This document shows positions 16,598 to 25,308 of a DNA stretch of 64,000 nucleotides, in pieces. The notes under the pieces are model-generated. The model saw only the letters and a program-made list of their open reading frames with translations, was not told the DNA's origin and did no database searches. Position numbers and translations under genes: made by a program. This stretch comes from Phycisphaerae bacterium (GTDB lineage: Bacteria > Planctomycetota > Phycisphaerae > UBA1845), in assembly GCA_013360585.1 (NCBI GenBank), contig JABWBH010000015.1, forward strand, positions 1-64,000, written 5' to 3'. Position 1 is the first letter of the stretch. Every line of letters starts with the position of its first letter.

Positions 16598-18040
16598 CTA
16601 CCTCCCAGCCTGGGGCTGCTTCTCGGGGAGCGGCGGACCCTCCCAGTCCGACCCGAGTCGTCGCGGCCAGTAATCGTTCGGCGGCGGAGCGTTGCGGTCG
16701 CCGTCCGGACGGATGTGATCGAACAACGTGTCCTTCTGCTTGTCGTAGGCGACGCGGGCGTTCACCACCGTCCAGCGCACCAGCGTCATGTAATGCAGCA
16801 GGTCGCCGTCGGTGATGCAGAAATCCGCGTCTTTTCCGATCTCAATCGACCCGACGCGGTGATCGACGCCCAGCAGGCGCGCCGCGTCGATCGTAATCCC
16901 CCGGATCGCCTCCTCCTGCGGCAAACCTCCGCGCACCGCGAACGCCGCCTCCATGTTGAAGTGTGTCAGGTCTTCGCCGACGACGCCCCACGTCGAAACG
17001 CTCAACCCCGGCGGAAGGATCGCCGTCCGCACGCCGTAATTGTGCAGGATCGCCGCGTTCTCGATCGAAGACCCCGTCGGCCGCACGTGGCGCTCATCCA
17101 AGTCGACGCGCGTCCGCGGCGTCACGACCGCCGAGACGCCCGACCGCGCCAGGCGCGGTGCCATCGTCCACCCCTCGTACGCCCCGCGCACGACGATCCG
17201 GATCCCGTAGCGGTCCGCCAGCTCACACGCCTGATACAGGTCATGCGCCCGGTCCGCGCTGATCTCCGCCGCCACCTCGCCCTTAAGCAGCTTGAGATGC
17301 TTCTCGGCCTCGCCGCGGATCCACTTGTCGTCAGGCTTGACGGCGTTCTTGTTCGTCGCGGACTCGCGCTCGTACGCTTCCACCTTCCGCAGGTGATCGA
17401 CCAGCTTGTCCAGCGACTCTCGCAACCGCCGGCGCGCGTCCGGGCTTCGCGTCGAGTAATTCAGGTTCACCAGCGGTTCTTTCCGCACAATCATGTCCTC
17501 GACGCTGCCGAACGTCAGCTTCGCCACCGTATCCCCCGACATGCACGTCGTAATTCCCGCCGCCAGCGCCAGCGCCATGTTCAACGAGTAAACATCCGTG
17601 CCGTCAGACGGATCCGACCCGCCGTGGAACCCGGTTGCACGGAACGCCACCAGCCCCGGATAGACGTGATACCCCGTGGCGTCCAGCACTTCCGCATCCT
17701 TCGGAATCTCGACACCCGTCCCGATCGCATGAATCCGCCCGTTCCGACAGAGGATCGTCGCCCCGGAGAGATCGCCACCGCTGACCGTGTGTACGATGCC
17801 GCCCTTGACGGCGAAGAAGACCTCCTTTTCAGGCTCGACCGGTTCGTCATCCTTCTTCGGTTCATTTTCCGCAGGCGCGTTCGAGGCCGGGGGCGCGGAA
17901 CGCGGAGGACCGCCGCCGGGGCGCGGTCGCGGAGGCGGTTGTGAAAACGCCGGCGCCGCCGTCAGCAAGGCGACGCCGAGCGCCGCGACCCCTGAAATCC
18001 ACGGCGATCCTGAAAGCAACCGCTGCTTGCGTGCGCTCAT
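16598..18040 (-). CDS. Exported amidohydrolase-like protein A8 (last of the operon)
   Basis: 480 residues, amidohydrolase superfamily, imidazolonepropionase-like group by its ends. It has a signal peptide (ALGVALLTAAPAFSQ), then a Pro-rich acidic stretch (PPPRPRPGGGPPRS...ENEPKKDDEPVEPEKEV), then the N-terminal beta sandwich (GRIHAIGTGVEIPKDAEVLDATGYHVYPGLVAF). The TIM-barrel opening, normally PGxIDxHxH, reads YPGLVAFRATGF, so both metal-binding His are missing. The C-terminal signature GSIEIGKDADFCITDGD is kept. It is probably periplasmic and, on this evidence, not a normal metallo-hydrolase. The start overlaps the A7 stop by four bases (ATGA). Confidence 0.85.
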   Translation of the reverse strand: MSARKQRLLSGSPWISGVAALGVALLTAAPAFSQPPPRPRPGGGPPRSAPPASNAPAENEPKKDDEPVEPEKEVFFAVKGGIVHTVSGGDLSGATILCRNGRIHAIGTGVEIPKDAEVLDATGYHVYPGLVAFRATGFHGGSDPSDGTDVYSLNMALALAAGITTCMSGDTVAKLTFGSVEDMIVRKEPLVNLNYSTRSPDARRRLRESLDKLVDHLRKVEAYERESATNKNAVKPDDKWIRGEAEKHLKLLKGEVAAEISADRAHDLYQACELADRYGIRIVVRGAYEGWTMAPRLARSGVSAVVTPRTRVDLDERHVRPTGSSIENAAILHNYGVRTAILPPGLSVSTWGVVGEDLTHFNMEAAFAVRGGLPQEEAIRGITIDAARLLGVDHRVGSIEIGKDADFCITDGDLLHYMTLVRWTVVNARVAYDKQKDTLFDHIRPDGDRNAPPPNDYWPRRLGSDWEGPPLPEKQPQAGR

Positions 18041-19485
18041 CTCCGGCCGTCCTTCCGCTCGTACACGATCTCGCCCCCGATCATCACCTGCGTCACTTCG
18101 CTGCGCGGGTCCAGCGGATCACCGGACAGGAATACCAGGTCCGCGTCCCGGTCTTTCTCGATCGTCCCGAGACGATCCGCAACCCCCGCCGCTTCCGCCG
18201 CATGCGCCGTCACCGACTTCAAGGCATCCGCCCGCGCAAGCCCCCCACGAACCAGATCCGCCAGCCGCGAACGCACGCGGTCGAATTCCAGCGGCGCGTC
18301 CCACCACGGCGCACACGCCACCTTGCACCCGGCCTTCGTCAGTTCCGCCGCAAGGTTGTACTGCTCGACGGTCAGCGGCAGGTAGTAAATCGCCGGCGGA
18401 ACCACCACCAACGCCTTCTTCTCTCCCAGCGCCTTGACGACGTAGTCGTAATCGGACGCCCGGTTCGGGAGCCGCGCTCCCAGCCAATATACGCGCGGAA
18501 ATTCCTTGTGCGGTTTGAGGACATCCTCCGCATGAAGGTAATCCGACGCCTGATCCAGCTCGATGAAAAGCGGAACGTCGTACTTTTTCTGGATGAGGTC
18601 GATCAGCGGCAGATGCGCCGGATCCATCGCCGGCGGGACAAACTGCTCGGGTTCCTTCTTTTCACCCTCCTTCGGCGCTTCGACCGGAGGCGCTGCCCCA
18701 GGATCGCCGGGTTTCGGCGGAGACGGTTTCGGCGGCTGAGGTTTCTCCTCCGGTTTCGGCGGAGACGGCGCGGGCTTGTCGCCGGGTTTTGGTTCTTCAC
18801 CCTCTTTCTTCTGCTGCTCCTCCTGCTGCTTTTTCTCCGCCTCGGCCTTTTCCTTCTGCTTCTTCTCCCACTCCTGCCGCGCCTTTTCGACCTTGTCGAT
18901 CTCTTCCTGCGCCTTCTTCAGGGCGTTGCGCAAAGTGCCCTTGTCCGACGCCGGATCGGTCATGTCCACGCGAAGGTACGCCGCGTCCTTCACGCGCCGC
19001 GCCGATTCCGCTCCGCCCGTGCGCAGCACGCCCGCCACGCCCGCGATCCCGTCGCCGAAGGGGGTGTAACAGACCGCCGTGAACCCCGCTTCAAGAAGCT
19101 CCTCAAACTCGATCTGCGAAAGCACGACCTCATCCAGCGCTTTCAGATCGCCGCGCACGCCGGGCCGGTTGTATGACGGAAGCCCGAACCGCGTCCGCAC
19201 GTGAATCATCCCGGGCATGACGGTTTGCCCGCGGGCGTCGATCACCGTCGCCCCGTCGGGGTATTCGAGGTTCTGCCCGACGAGGCGCACCTTGCCGTCG
19301 GCGATCACGATCATCCCCGGCGCATACTCCTCGCCGCTGACTGTGATCACCCGCCCGGCGCGCACGACGACGAACTTCTCGTCATTGCCGACTTGGCCCG
19401 CCGCAATTCCCGTCGCAGGCACCGCGACGATGCACACGGCGCATACCGCGAAGCCTCTTTGTCGCATCCGCATCCGCATCCGCAT
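18037..19485 (-). CDS. Exported amidohydrolase-like protein A7 with long charged/Pro linker
   Basis: 482 residues. The start region is a hexanucleotide repeat giving MRMRMRMRQRG, followed by a signal peptide (FAVCAVCIVAVPATGIAAG). The barrel opening reads VMPGMIHVRTRFG in place of HxH. Residues about 190-280 are a predicted coiled coil passing into a Pro/Lys/Glu-rich segment (WEKKQKEKAEAEKKQQEEQQKKEGEEPKPGDKPAPSPPKPEEKPQPPKP). The C-terminal GTIEKDRDADLVFLSGDPLD signature is kept. Metal-dependent catalysis is unlikely. The ribosome site AGGAAGGGTG lies just before the first ATG. The gene follows A6 after 48 bases. Confidence 0.85.
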   Translation of the reverse strand: MRMRMRMRQRGFAVCAVCIVAVPATGIAAGQVGNDEKFVVVRAGRVITVSGEEYAPGMIVIADGKVRLVGQNLEYPDGATVIDARGQTVMPGMIHVRTRFGLPSYNRPGVRGDLKALDEVVLSQIEFEELLEAGFTAVCYTPFGDGIAGVAGVLRTGGAESARRVKDAAYLRVDMTDPASDKGTLRNALKKAQEEIDKVEKARQEWEKKQKEKAEAEKKQQEEQQKKEGEEPKPGDKPAPSPPKPEEKPQPPKPSPPKPGDPGAAPPVEAPKEGEKKEPEQFVPPAMDPAHLPLIDLIQKKYDVPLFIELDQASDYLHAEDVLKPHKEFPRVYWLGARLPNRASDYDYVVKALGEKKALVVVPPAIYYLPLTVEQYNLAAELTKAGCKVACAPWWDAPLEFDRVRSRLADLVRGGLARADALKSVTAHAAEAAGVADRLGTIEKDRDADLVFLSGDPLDPRSEVTQVMIGGEIVYERKDGRR

Positions 19486-19533
19486 GAAACACCCTTCCTG
19501 CGTCGGGTTTCCGTCCCTGCTGCCCGCTGCCGC

Positions 19534-20811
19534 CTACCACCGCCGGCGCACGTTCGCGTCGTAAACGATCCGCCCCCCGATCACCGTCATCTCGCACGCG
19601 CTGCGCGTGTCCAGCGGATCTCCGGTCCAGACTCCGAACTCCGCCTGCTTGCCCGCCTCGATCGTTCCGATCTGGTCGTCCAGCAGCAGCGCCTCCGCCG
19701 GGATCCGCGTCAGCCCCTTGATCCCCTCATACGGAACCCACCCGTAGTAGCAGCCCATCGCCGCCTGAAACGGAAGCTGCTCCTGCGCCACCACCGGCGC
19801 GTCCGTGTTGATTCCCAGCAGCGGGTTCCCCGCTTGCCACCACCGCGCCGCGTTCCCGTGAATTTTCCGCTGCGTGCCGTCCAGGTGATACGCCCGCGGA
19901 CCCTGGATCGTGTAAATGCTCCGCCCCGCCGCGAGCGCCTCGCGGATCAGCGGCGCCACCTTCCACCCGTCGAACTCGCTGTGATCCAGAACCGTCCGCA
20001 GATCCATCTTCCGCGCCAGCATGTCCACCGTGGTCATCACCACCTGGTAGATCTGCGTATGCACCGACGCCACGAACTCTTTCCTGAACAACCCCCGAAA
20101 GCCGTCGAAGATCGGGTCGAACGCCGGCTTCTCCGTCGCCTCCCCGCGCTCGAACTTCTCCCACGCCTCGTGATAGGCCTGCGCCTTCTCCAGCGTCTGC
20201 CGCGTGTTGAAGTTCATGAACATCCGCCCGACGCCCCACCAGTACCGCTCAGGGTTGCCCGCCTGCGCCACCTTGATCGATCCCGGCGATCGCACCACCA
20301 CGTCGGACACGCTCTGTCCCGCTGTCTTCGATATCGTCCCGAACCCGCTGATGTTCGTCCCGCTCCCGGGGATCAGCAGCACCGTCGTCACGCCCCCGGC
20401 CCGCGCCATCCACATGTCGTCGCTTTCCGGCTGCACCGTGTTCAGCGTGTCCAGTCCGGGGTTCGTCAGGTACACCATGTCGTTCAGGTCGGACAGTGAT
20501 CCGGCGGTGTGATTGTGACAGTCCACAAAACCCGGAACGATCCAGTGACGCGGCATGTCGATCCGCCGATACCCCTGCGGAATCGCCACATCGCTCGCTT
20601 TCCCTACCTTTTCGATCCGCCCGCCGGATACGAGGACCACGGCGTTGTTGATCACCGTGTCCGCCTTGTCCATCACCAGCACTTTGCCGACGACGAACGC
20701 CAGTTTCGGCGGTTCCTCCGCCCGCGCAACACCCGTCAGCAGCGCCAGCGCCCCGACGAGGGCGACCGTCCCCACGCGTCGCGTCTTGCCTCTTGCCTGC
20801 TGCCTTATCAT
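19534..20811 (-). CDS. Exported amidohydrolase A6, the member with a complete-looking metal site
   Basis: 425 residues with a signal peptide (TVALVGALALLTGVARAEE). It keeps the family's PGFVDCHNH motif (His99, His101). Candidate later ligands are His251 (VASVHTQIYQ), His277 (LDHSEFDGW) and Asp337 (GINTDAPVV). The NTDAPVV block is typical of imidazolonepropionase-like amidohydrolases. GTIEAGKQAEFGVWTGDPLD closes the barrel. It is therefore the best candidate for an active hydrolase among the nine domains. Substrate is unknown; exported members act on small cyclic amides or peptides. The start ATG overlaps the A5 stop (ATGA), and the ribosome site GGAGGAAG is strong. Confidence 0.9.
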   Translation of the reverse strand: MIRQQARGKTRRVGTVALVGALALLTGVARAEEPPKLAFVVGKVLVMDKADTVINNAVVLVSGGRIEKVGKASDVAIPQGYRRIDMPRHWIVPGFVDCHNHTAGSLSDLNDMVYLTNPGLDTLNTVQPESDDMWMARAGGVTTVLLIPGSGTNISGFGTISKTAGQSVSDVVVRSPGSIKVAQAGNPERYWWGVGRMFMNFNTRQTLEKAQAYHEAWEKFERGEATEKPAFDPIFDGFRGLFRKEFVASVHTQIYQVVMTTVDMLARKMDLRTVLDHSEFDGWKVAPLIREALAAGRSIYTIQGPRAYHLDGTQRKIHGNAARWWQAGNPLLGINTDAPVVAQEQLPFQAAMGCYYGWVPYEGIKGLTRIPAEALLLDDQIGTIEAGKQAEFGVWTGDPLDTRSACEMTVIGGRIVYDANVRRRW

Positions 20812-23642
20812 CGCACTTCCTCCCCGTTGATGATCACGCGCCGCACCGACGTCCCGGCCTCAAAGGGCGGACCGTCGAAGATCACCAGATCACCGTCGCG
20901 CCCGGGCTCCAGCGAACCCACCCGGTCGTCGAGGCGCAGCAGGCGCGCCGCGTTCGTTGTCAGCGCCGCCAGCGCCGCCTCCGCAGACATCCCGCGCTCG
21001 ACCGCGTACATCCCCACCTCGCGCAACGAACGCGCCCCGTCCTCCGCGTCACTCTGAAACGCCACGGCGACGCCCGCCCGCGAAAGATCGTCCCCCTGCA
21101 CATAAGGGACATATTGCCGCGTGCGAACCACGTTCACCGGCAGGATCACCCCGACTTTCTTCTCCGCCAGTCTCGCCGCATGCACCGATGCCTCTTCCGC
21201 ATCAACCAGCGTCAGCGGCAGCTCGAACTCCTCGGCAATCAGCTTCACCACCGCGTCAATCTGGGTATGCGCCGAAACCCGCACCACCGCAGGGATCTTT
21301 TTTTCCAGCAGCAGCTTCAGAGGCTCCAACCCTTCATCCACTTTCGGCGCAAGCGGTCGCCCGTCCTTGCCGCGCGTCTTCGATCGTTCCACTTTGAACT
21401 CAACCGGTTTCTTCTCGACGCGCTCGCCTTCCACGTTGACCGTGATGCCCATGAAACGAATAACGCCGGTCATGTGGTCCGCCCGATCCAGCGTCAGCTC
21501 GAACTCGGGGTACCCGTTGCCCTGCGTGTCTACCTCGATCTGGCCTTTGATCCCTTTCTCGCCGTCGAACGTGCCGGTAATTTTGTGATCCACCGGAACC
21601 GCCGGCTCGACCACCCGACCTTCGATCTGCGTACCTGTCAGGCGCAGCGCGACCTTGCCGGTCTCGGGGTTCGGCAGCGGTCCCCCCGAAAGCGTCCCCG
21701 ACCAGGTTCCGGTGATCGGGTCGTCGTCCTTGACCTCCGTCGTCTGCTCTTTCTCTGCGGGCTTCGCCTCAGCCGCTTGCCCGCTCTTCTGCTTTTCCTC
21801 CCACTCCTTCAGCTCTTTCTCGTACTTCTGCCAGCTTTCCAGGTACTTCTTCCCAGCCTCGAGGCGCTTCTTGAGCTGCTCCGCCGCCGCGGGCGGGTCC
21901 GTATCCGAGACGTCGAAAATCAGCGCCGCCGTGTCACGGATGACCCGGTCCGCCCGCGACCGCCCGCCCGACTTGATCGCCGAAACCTGCGCCCCGGTCG
22001 TTCCGCCGCCCCGGTAAGGAGATAGGGCCACAGTCGTGACGCCCGCCGCCGCCGTCCGCAGATCGGTCACGTCCGGCGCTCCGATCGCTTTCGACAGCTT
22101 CACGTCAGGTCCGGGACTCCCGCCGTCTCCGCGCAACCCGAGGTGCCCGCGCGCGTCAATGAACCCCGGCGTTACCACCGCATCGTCGCCCGCGTCGACC
22201 ACCTTCGCATAAGGTGGGCGCGGAACCGCGCGCCCCACCGCCGCCACTTTCCCCCCCTCGATCAGAACTTCCCCGCCTTCGATCACGCGATCCGGGCTGA
22301 CCCAGACCGTCCCCGCCCGCACCACCAGCGCACCTTCCGAAGGAGGCTCAAACGCCGTCGTGCCCCGCACGTACACCTTTCGAACATGCGTCGTCGTCGA
22401 AAGCGGATCTCCCGAGAGCACCAGCAGATCCGCGTCCTTGCCCGGCGCAAGGCTTCCGATCCGGTCGCCGACGCCGAGGATCTCCGCGGCGCGCCGCGTC
22501 ACGCCCTCAATGACCCGCCGCTCATCCAACCCCGCCCGCAGCGACGTCGCCGCTGCCAGCCGCATGTCACTAAGGTCGTGCCCCTCCCCCACCGTCAACG
22601 CCAGAGGAATCTCGGGAAGCCCCTCAAGAACCTCCACCCTGCGAGCCAGCACGTCCGGGTGCGCCCCGAGATTGCCCGCGGGACGCCCAGTCTGAAGCGG
22701 AACCTCGAACACCAGCGGCAGCTTCGCCGCCGCCAGCTCCGCTCCCACGTCGTTCACCTCCCCACCGCTGACCACCACGCCGCCTTTGCGATCCCGCAGG
22801 AACTCGATCGCCTGGCGAAGATCGCCAGCCCGATCCGCCCGAACCCGCATCCCTCCTCCAGCGGAAATCCAGGCGCCCAGCGCCCGACGGTGAAAATCGA
22901 ATACGGCTGCATCCGGCGTCGGCGACAGAGCTGACTCCAACGCCGCACGCACCGTCGGCTGCTGTCCCAGCCGCGAATCCGGCGCCTGCCGCCGACCCGG
23001 CTCGATCGCCACATCCGAGGACGCCGGAAAGATGTAATTGAAATCCAGCGGCGGCGAGTACGCCGATTCAAGAAAATTCAACTGAAGCGCGGACCGCTCA
23101 GACAGAACTCGCTCCGCCGGCGCCCCCCCCAGCCGCACCACCGCCCCCACCCCGCTGATCAACCGGTGACGCCCGGGATCCAGATGCACAGCCGTCACGC
23201 CTCCGGCCAGAATCACTCGGTAGTCCGCATATGCATCAAACGCATCGACCGCCGAATACGCGCCGCTGACCGACTCCACCCCGCGATGAAACCCCGCAAG
23301 ATCGCACGCCGCTGCGATCATCCCCGGCATCACCGTCTCATCCGGAAACGACGCCACCGGCAGGTCCGGCGGAATCACCACCTCTCCCTCAGCGCCGATC
23401 GCCTCGATCCGGCCGTCCCGGATCACGATCACGCCACCCTCGATCACCCACGGAACCCCGTCCGCAACCGGCATCACTCGACCGGCGCGAATCACCAGCG
23501 ACCCCCCGCGTTCCGGCGGATACGCCGTCGTCGCGGCCGTGATCCAGAAAAACGCCGCGCATCCCAGCAAGGCCAGGCCCGGGATCTTCCGACCCGCGCC
23601 GACGCGCCGCGCACTGGCAGGAATGTTTTCCCGGTCAGGCAT
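20808..23642 (-). CDS. Exported double amidohydrolase-like protein A5 with a nested beta domain
   Basis: 944 residues, about twice the family length. The track's start at 23963 overlaps A4 heavily; ATG 23642 has the ribosome site GGGAGG and begins a signal peptide (IPGLALLGCAAFFWITAATTAY). Domain 1 (about 45-385) opens with VMPGMIAAACDLAGF, so it has no HxH. Domain 2 (about 420-944) opens with TPGFIDARGHLGL, which keeps only the second His. Both keep a C-terminal GSLxPGxDxDL signature. A beta-rich module of about 100 residues (ITGTWSGTLSGG...ITGTFDGEKGIKG...DHMTGVIRFMG, about 638-741) is nested in domain 2 after a Lys/Glu coiled stretch. The start overlaps the A4 stop by eight bases. Confidence 0.85.
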   Translation of the reverse strand: MPDRENIPASARRVGAGRKIPGLALLGCAAFFWITAATTAYPPERGGSLVIRAGRVMPVADGVPWVIEGGVIVIRDGRIEAIGAEGEVVIPPDLPVASFPDETVMPGMIAAACDLAGFHRGVESVSGAYSAVDAFDAYADYRVILAGGVTAVHLDPGRHRLISGVGAVVRLGGAPAERVLSERSALQLNFLESAYSPPLDFNYIFPASSDVAIEPGRRQAPDSRLGQQPTVRAALESALSPTPDAAVFDFHRRALGAWISAGGGMRVRADRAGDLRQAIEFLRDRKGGVVVSGGEVNDVGAELAAAKLPLVFEVPLQTGRPAGNLGAHPDVLARRVEVLEGLPEIPLALTVGEGHDLSDMRLAAATSLRAGLDERRVIEGVTRRAAEILGVGDRIGSLAPGKDADLLVLSGDPLSTTTHVRKVYVRGTTAFEPPSEGALVVRAGTVWVSPDRVIEGGEVLIEGGKVAAVGRAVPRPPYAKVVDAGDDAVVTPGFIDARGHLGLRGDGGSPGPDVKLSKAIGAPDVTDLRTAAAGVTTVALSPYRGGGTTGAQVSAIKSGGRSRADRVIRDTAALIFDVSDTDPPAAAEQLKKRLEAGKKYLESWQKYEKELKEWEEKQKSGQAAEAKPAEKEQTTEVKDDDPITGTWSGTLSGGPLPNPETGKVALRLTGTQIEGRVVEPAVPVDHKITGTFDGEKGIKGQIEVDTQGNGYPEFELTLDRADHMTGVIRFMGITVNVEGERVEKKPVEFKVERSKTRGKDGRPLAPKVDEGLEPLKLLLEKKIPAVVRVSAHTQIDAVVKLIAEEFELPLTLVDAEEASVHAARLAEKKVGVILPVNVVRTRQYVPYVQGDDLSRAGVAVAFQSDAEDGARSLREVGMYAVERGMSAEAALAALTTNAARLLRLDDRVGSLEPGRDGDLVIFDGPPFEAGTSVRRVIINGEEVR

Positions 23643-25257
23643 CCGGACCTCCCTTGCTTTTTGCATTGTCCTTCCGCCGACGTGATTCAGCGCGGTCCGC
23701 CCGATCTGACGCCCGCTCAACCGAAGCGTCGTCGTCGCCCGGCTCCGGAGACGGCGGCGGCGGCGCGGGCGAGTCCGGCTTGCTTTCTTCCTTGTTCTCA
23801 GGCTTCGCGGGATCCGAGGCGCCACTGCCGGCCTCCGGTTTGTCTCCTTGATGCGCTGGATCCGAAGCCGCAGAGTCGCCCGCAGGCTCCTTCGGTTTCT
23901 CCTCGGCGCCCGGCTCCTCCAGCAACCGCCGGATGCGAACGTCCTTCGCCCGGTCGTAAGCAAGGATGCCGTCGATGTACACCTGCTCCACCCAGGTGTT
24001 GAAGTCCAGCGGGTCGCCGCCGTATACGACGACGTTGCCCGCCTTCCCGATCTCCAGCGATCCGAGCGCGTCCCCCAGACCGAGCATCTTCGCCGGGTTG
24101 ATCGTGATCGCCGCCAGCGCCGTCTCCCGCGCCACGCCCTCTCGGATGCACCGCGCCGCCTGATACGTCAGATAGCGCTCCGCCAACGACGCATCCGGAT
24201 GCGGAAGCATCGCAAACGTCAGCCCCGCGTCGGCGATCACCTTCGGAACAAACGTCTCCGACAGTTTCCCCGTCAGCGGATCGCGCTCCCGGAAATCCAG
24301 GTTCACGTCCAGCACCACCGGACGCCCGGCCACCTTCAACTCGTCCACCGCCTTGAACGTGTCCGGCCCGAGCACGAACACCACCCGCTCGAAGAACCCG
24401 TTTTCCTTCGCGAACTTCACGGCGGGCCCGACATCCGTCGCCGCCCCCACGTACACCCACGCATCCAGCCGTCCCTGCGAAAGCTCGTGAAGGTTCGCGT
24501 GAGCGTCGTCATAATCCTGCGGTCGGATCAGCTCCGCGCCGCGCTTTCGCGCCTCCGCCGGCCCCACGTCGACGTCCTTTTTGAGCTTCTTCTGCTCCTC
24601 CTCGTAGCGCTGCTCCGCCAGCCGCTCCCGGTAGTCCGCCAACTCCGCGAACGCCTCCCGCAGGATCGCCCACTGCGCCATCCGGTCGTACCCGCCCTTC
24701 GGCGACGCCGATATCTTGACGGCGGCGCGCGGCTTCACCGTCATCTCGTCCACATCCAGCCCGATCGGACGCACCACCCGGCTGATTCCGCCGATGACGC
24801 AGTTGTTCGCCTGAATAATGTGAACCGTCGTCACCCCGTCGCGCAGGCTGTTCTCGAAAAACAATCGCGACGGATCGATCGCGTCGTACACGTCCAGCGC
24901 CGCCCCGATGTCGAGGTTCTCATTCGGAATGTCCAGCCCCTGCCAGTCGTGCGCGTTGACCAGCCCGGGAAAAAGAACTTTGCCGGAAACGTCCACCTCC
25001 ATCGCGTCAAAGGGCAGCTCGACGGAGGCCCCCACCGCCGTGATCTTCCCGTGCTCGATCAGGATCGTGCCCTTCTCGATCTCCGGACCTACGACCGGTA
25101 CGATCCGCCCCCCGGTCAACGCGATCTTCGTCGGCGGACTCGCTTCCACGCTGACCGCCGCGAGCGCAATGACCGCCATCGCGGCGCGCCACGCCCCCGT
25201 CCGCCGCATCCCACGACTCTCGGTTCTCCTCACGCTGCGCCTCCGAACTTGCTTCAA
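23635..25257 (-). CDS. Exported amidohydrolase-like protein A4 with charged C-terminal tail
   Basis: 540 residues with a signal peptide ending near AAVSVEAS. The barrel opening reads FPGLVNAHDWQGL, with His then Trp where the second His should be. The middle contains the family's coiled insertion (ERLAEQRYEEEQKKLKKDVDVGPAEARKRG) and KVAGRPVVLDVNLDFRERDP. The C-terminal signature GSLEIGKAGNVVVYGGDPLD is present. The last 90 residues are a disordered Glu/Pro/Asp/Ser tail (EEKPKEPAGDSAASDP...PAPPPPSPEPGDDD), ending in Arg/Lys-rich sequence. Metal binding appears incomplete. It starts 51 bases after the A3 stop. Confidence 0.85.
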   Translation of the reverse strand: MKQVRRRSVRRTESRGMRRTGAWRAAMAVIALAAVSVEASPPTKIALTGGRIVPVVGPEIEKGTILIEHGKITAVGASVELPFDAMEVDVSGKVLFPGLVNAHDWQGLDIPNENLDIGAALDVYDAIDPSRLFFENSLRDGVTTVHIIQANNCVIGGISRVVRPIGLDVDEMTVKPRAAVKISASPKGGYDRMAQWAILREAFAELADYRERLAEQRYEEEQKKLKKDVDVGPAEARKRGAELIRPQDYDDAHANLHELSQGRLDAWVYVGAATDVGPAVKFAKENGFFERVVFVLGPDTFKAVDELKVAGRPVVLDVNLDFRERDPLTGKLSETFVPKVIADAGLTFAMLPHPDASLAERYLTYQAARCIREGVARETALAAITINPAKMLGLGDALGSLEIGKAGNVVVYGGDPLDFNTWVEQVYIDGILAYDRAKDVRIRRLLEEPGAEEKPKEPAGDSAASDPAHQGDKPEAGSGASDPAKPENKEESKPDSPAPPPPSPEPGDDDASVERASDRADRAESRRRKDNAKSKGGPDA

Positions 25258-25308
25258 GTCTTTGCCCGCTTTCCCGATTTCTTCTCGCTTTTCTTCTCGC
25301 TCGCGAGC

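Noticed and set aside
16370-17944. 524-residue plus-strand ORF under A8
   Set aside because: Antisense to an amidohydrolase-like gene, with the Arg/His/Pro-rich composition of a shadow frame.
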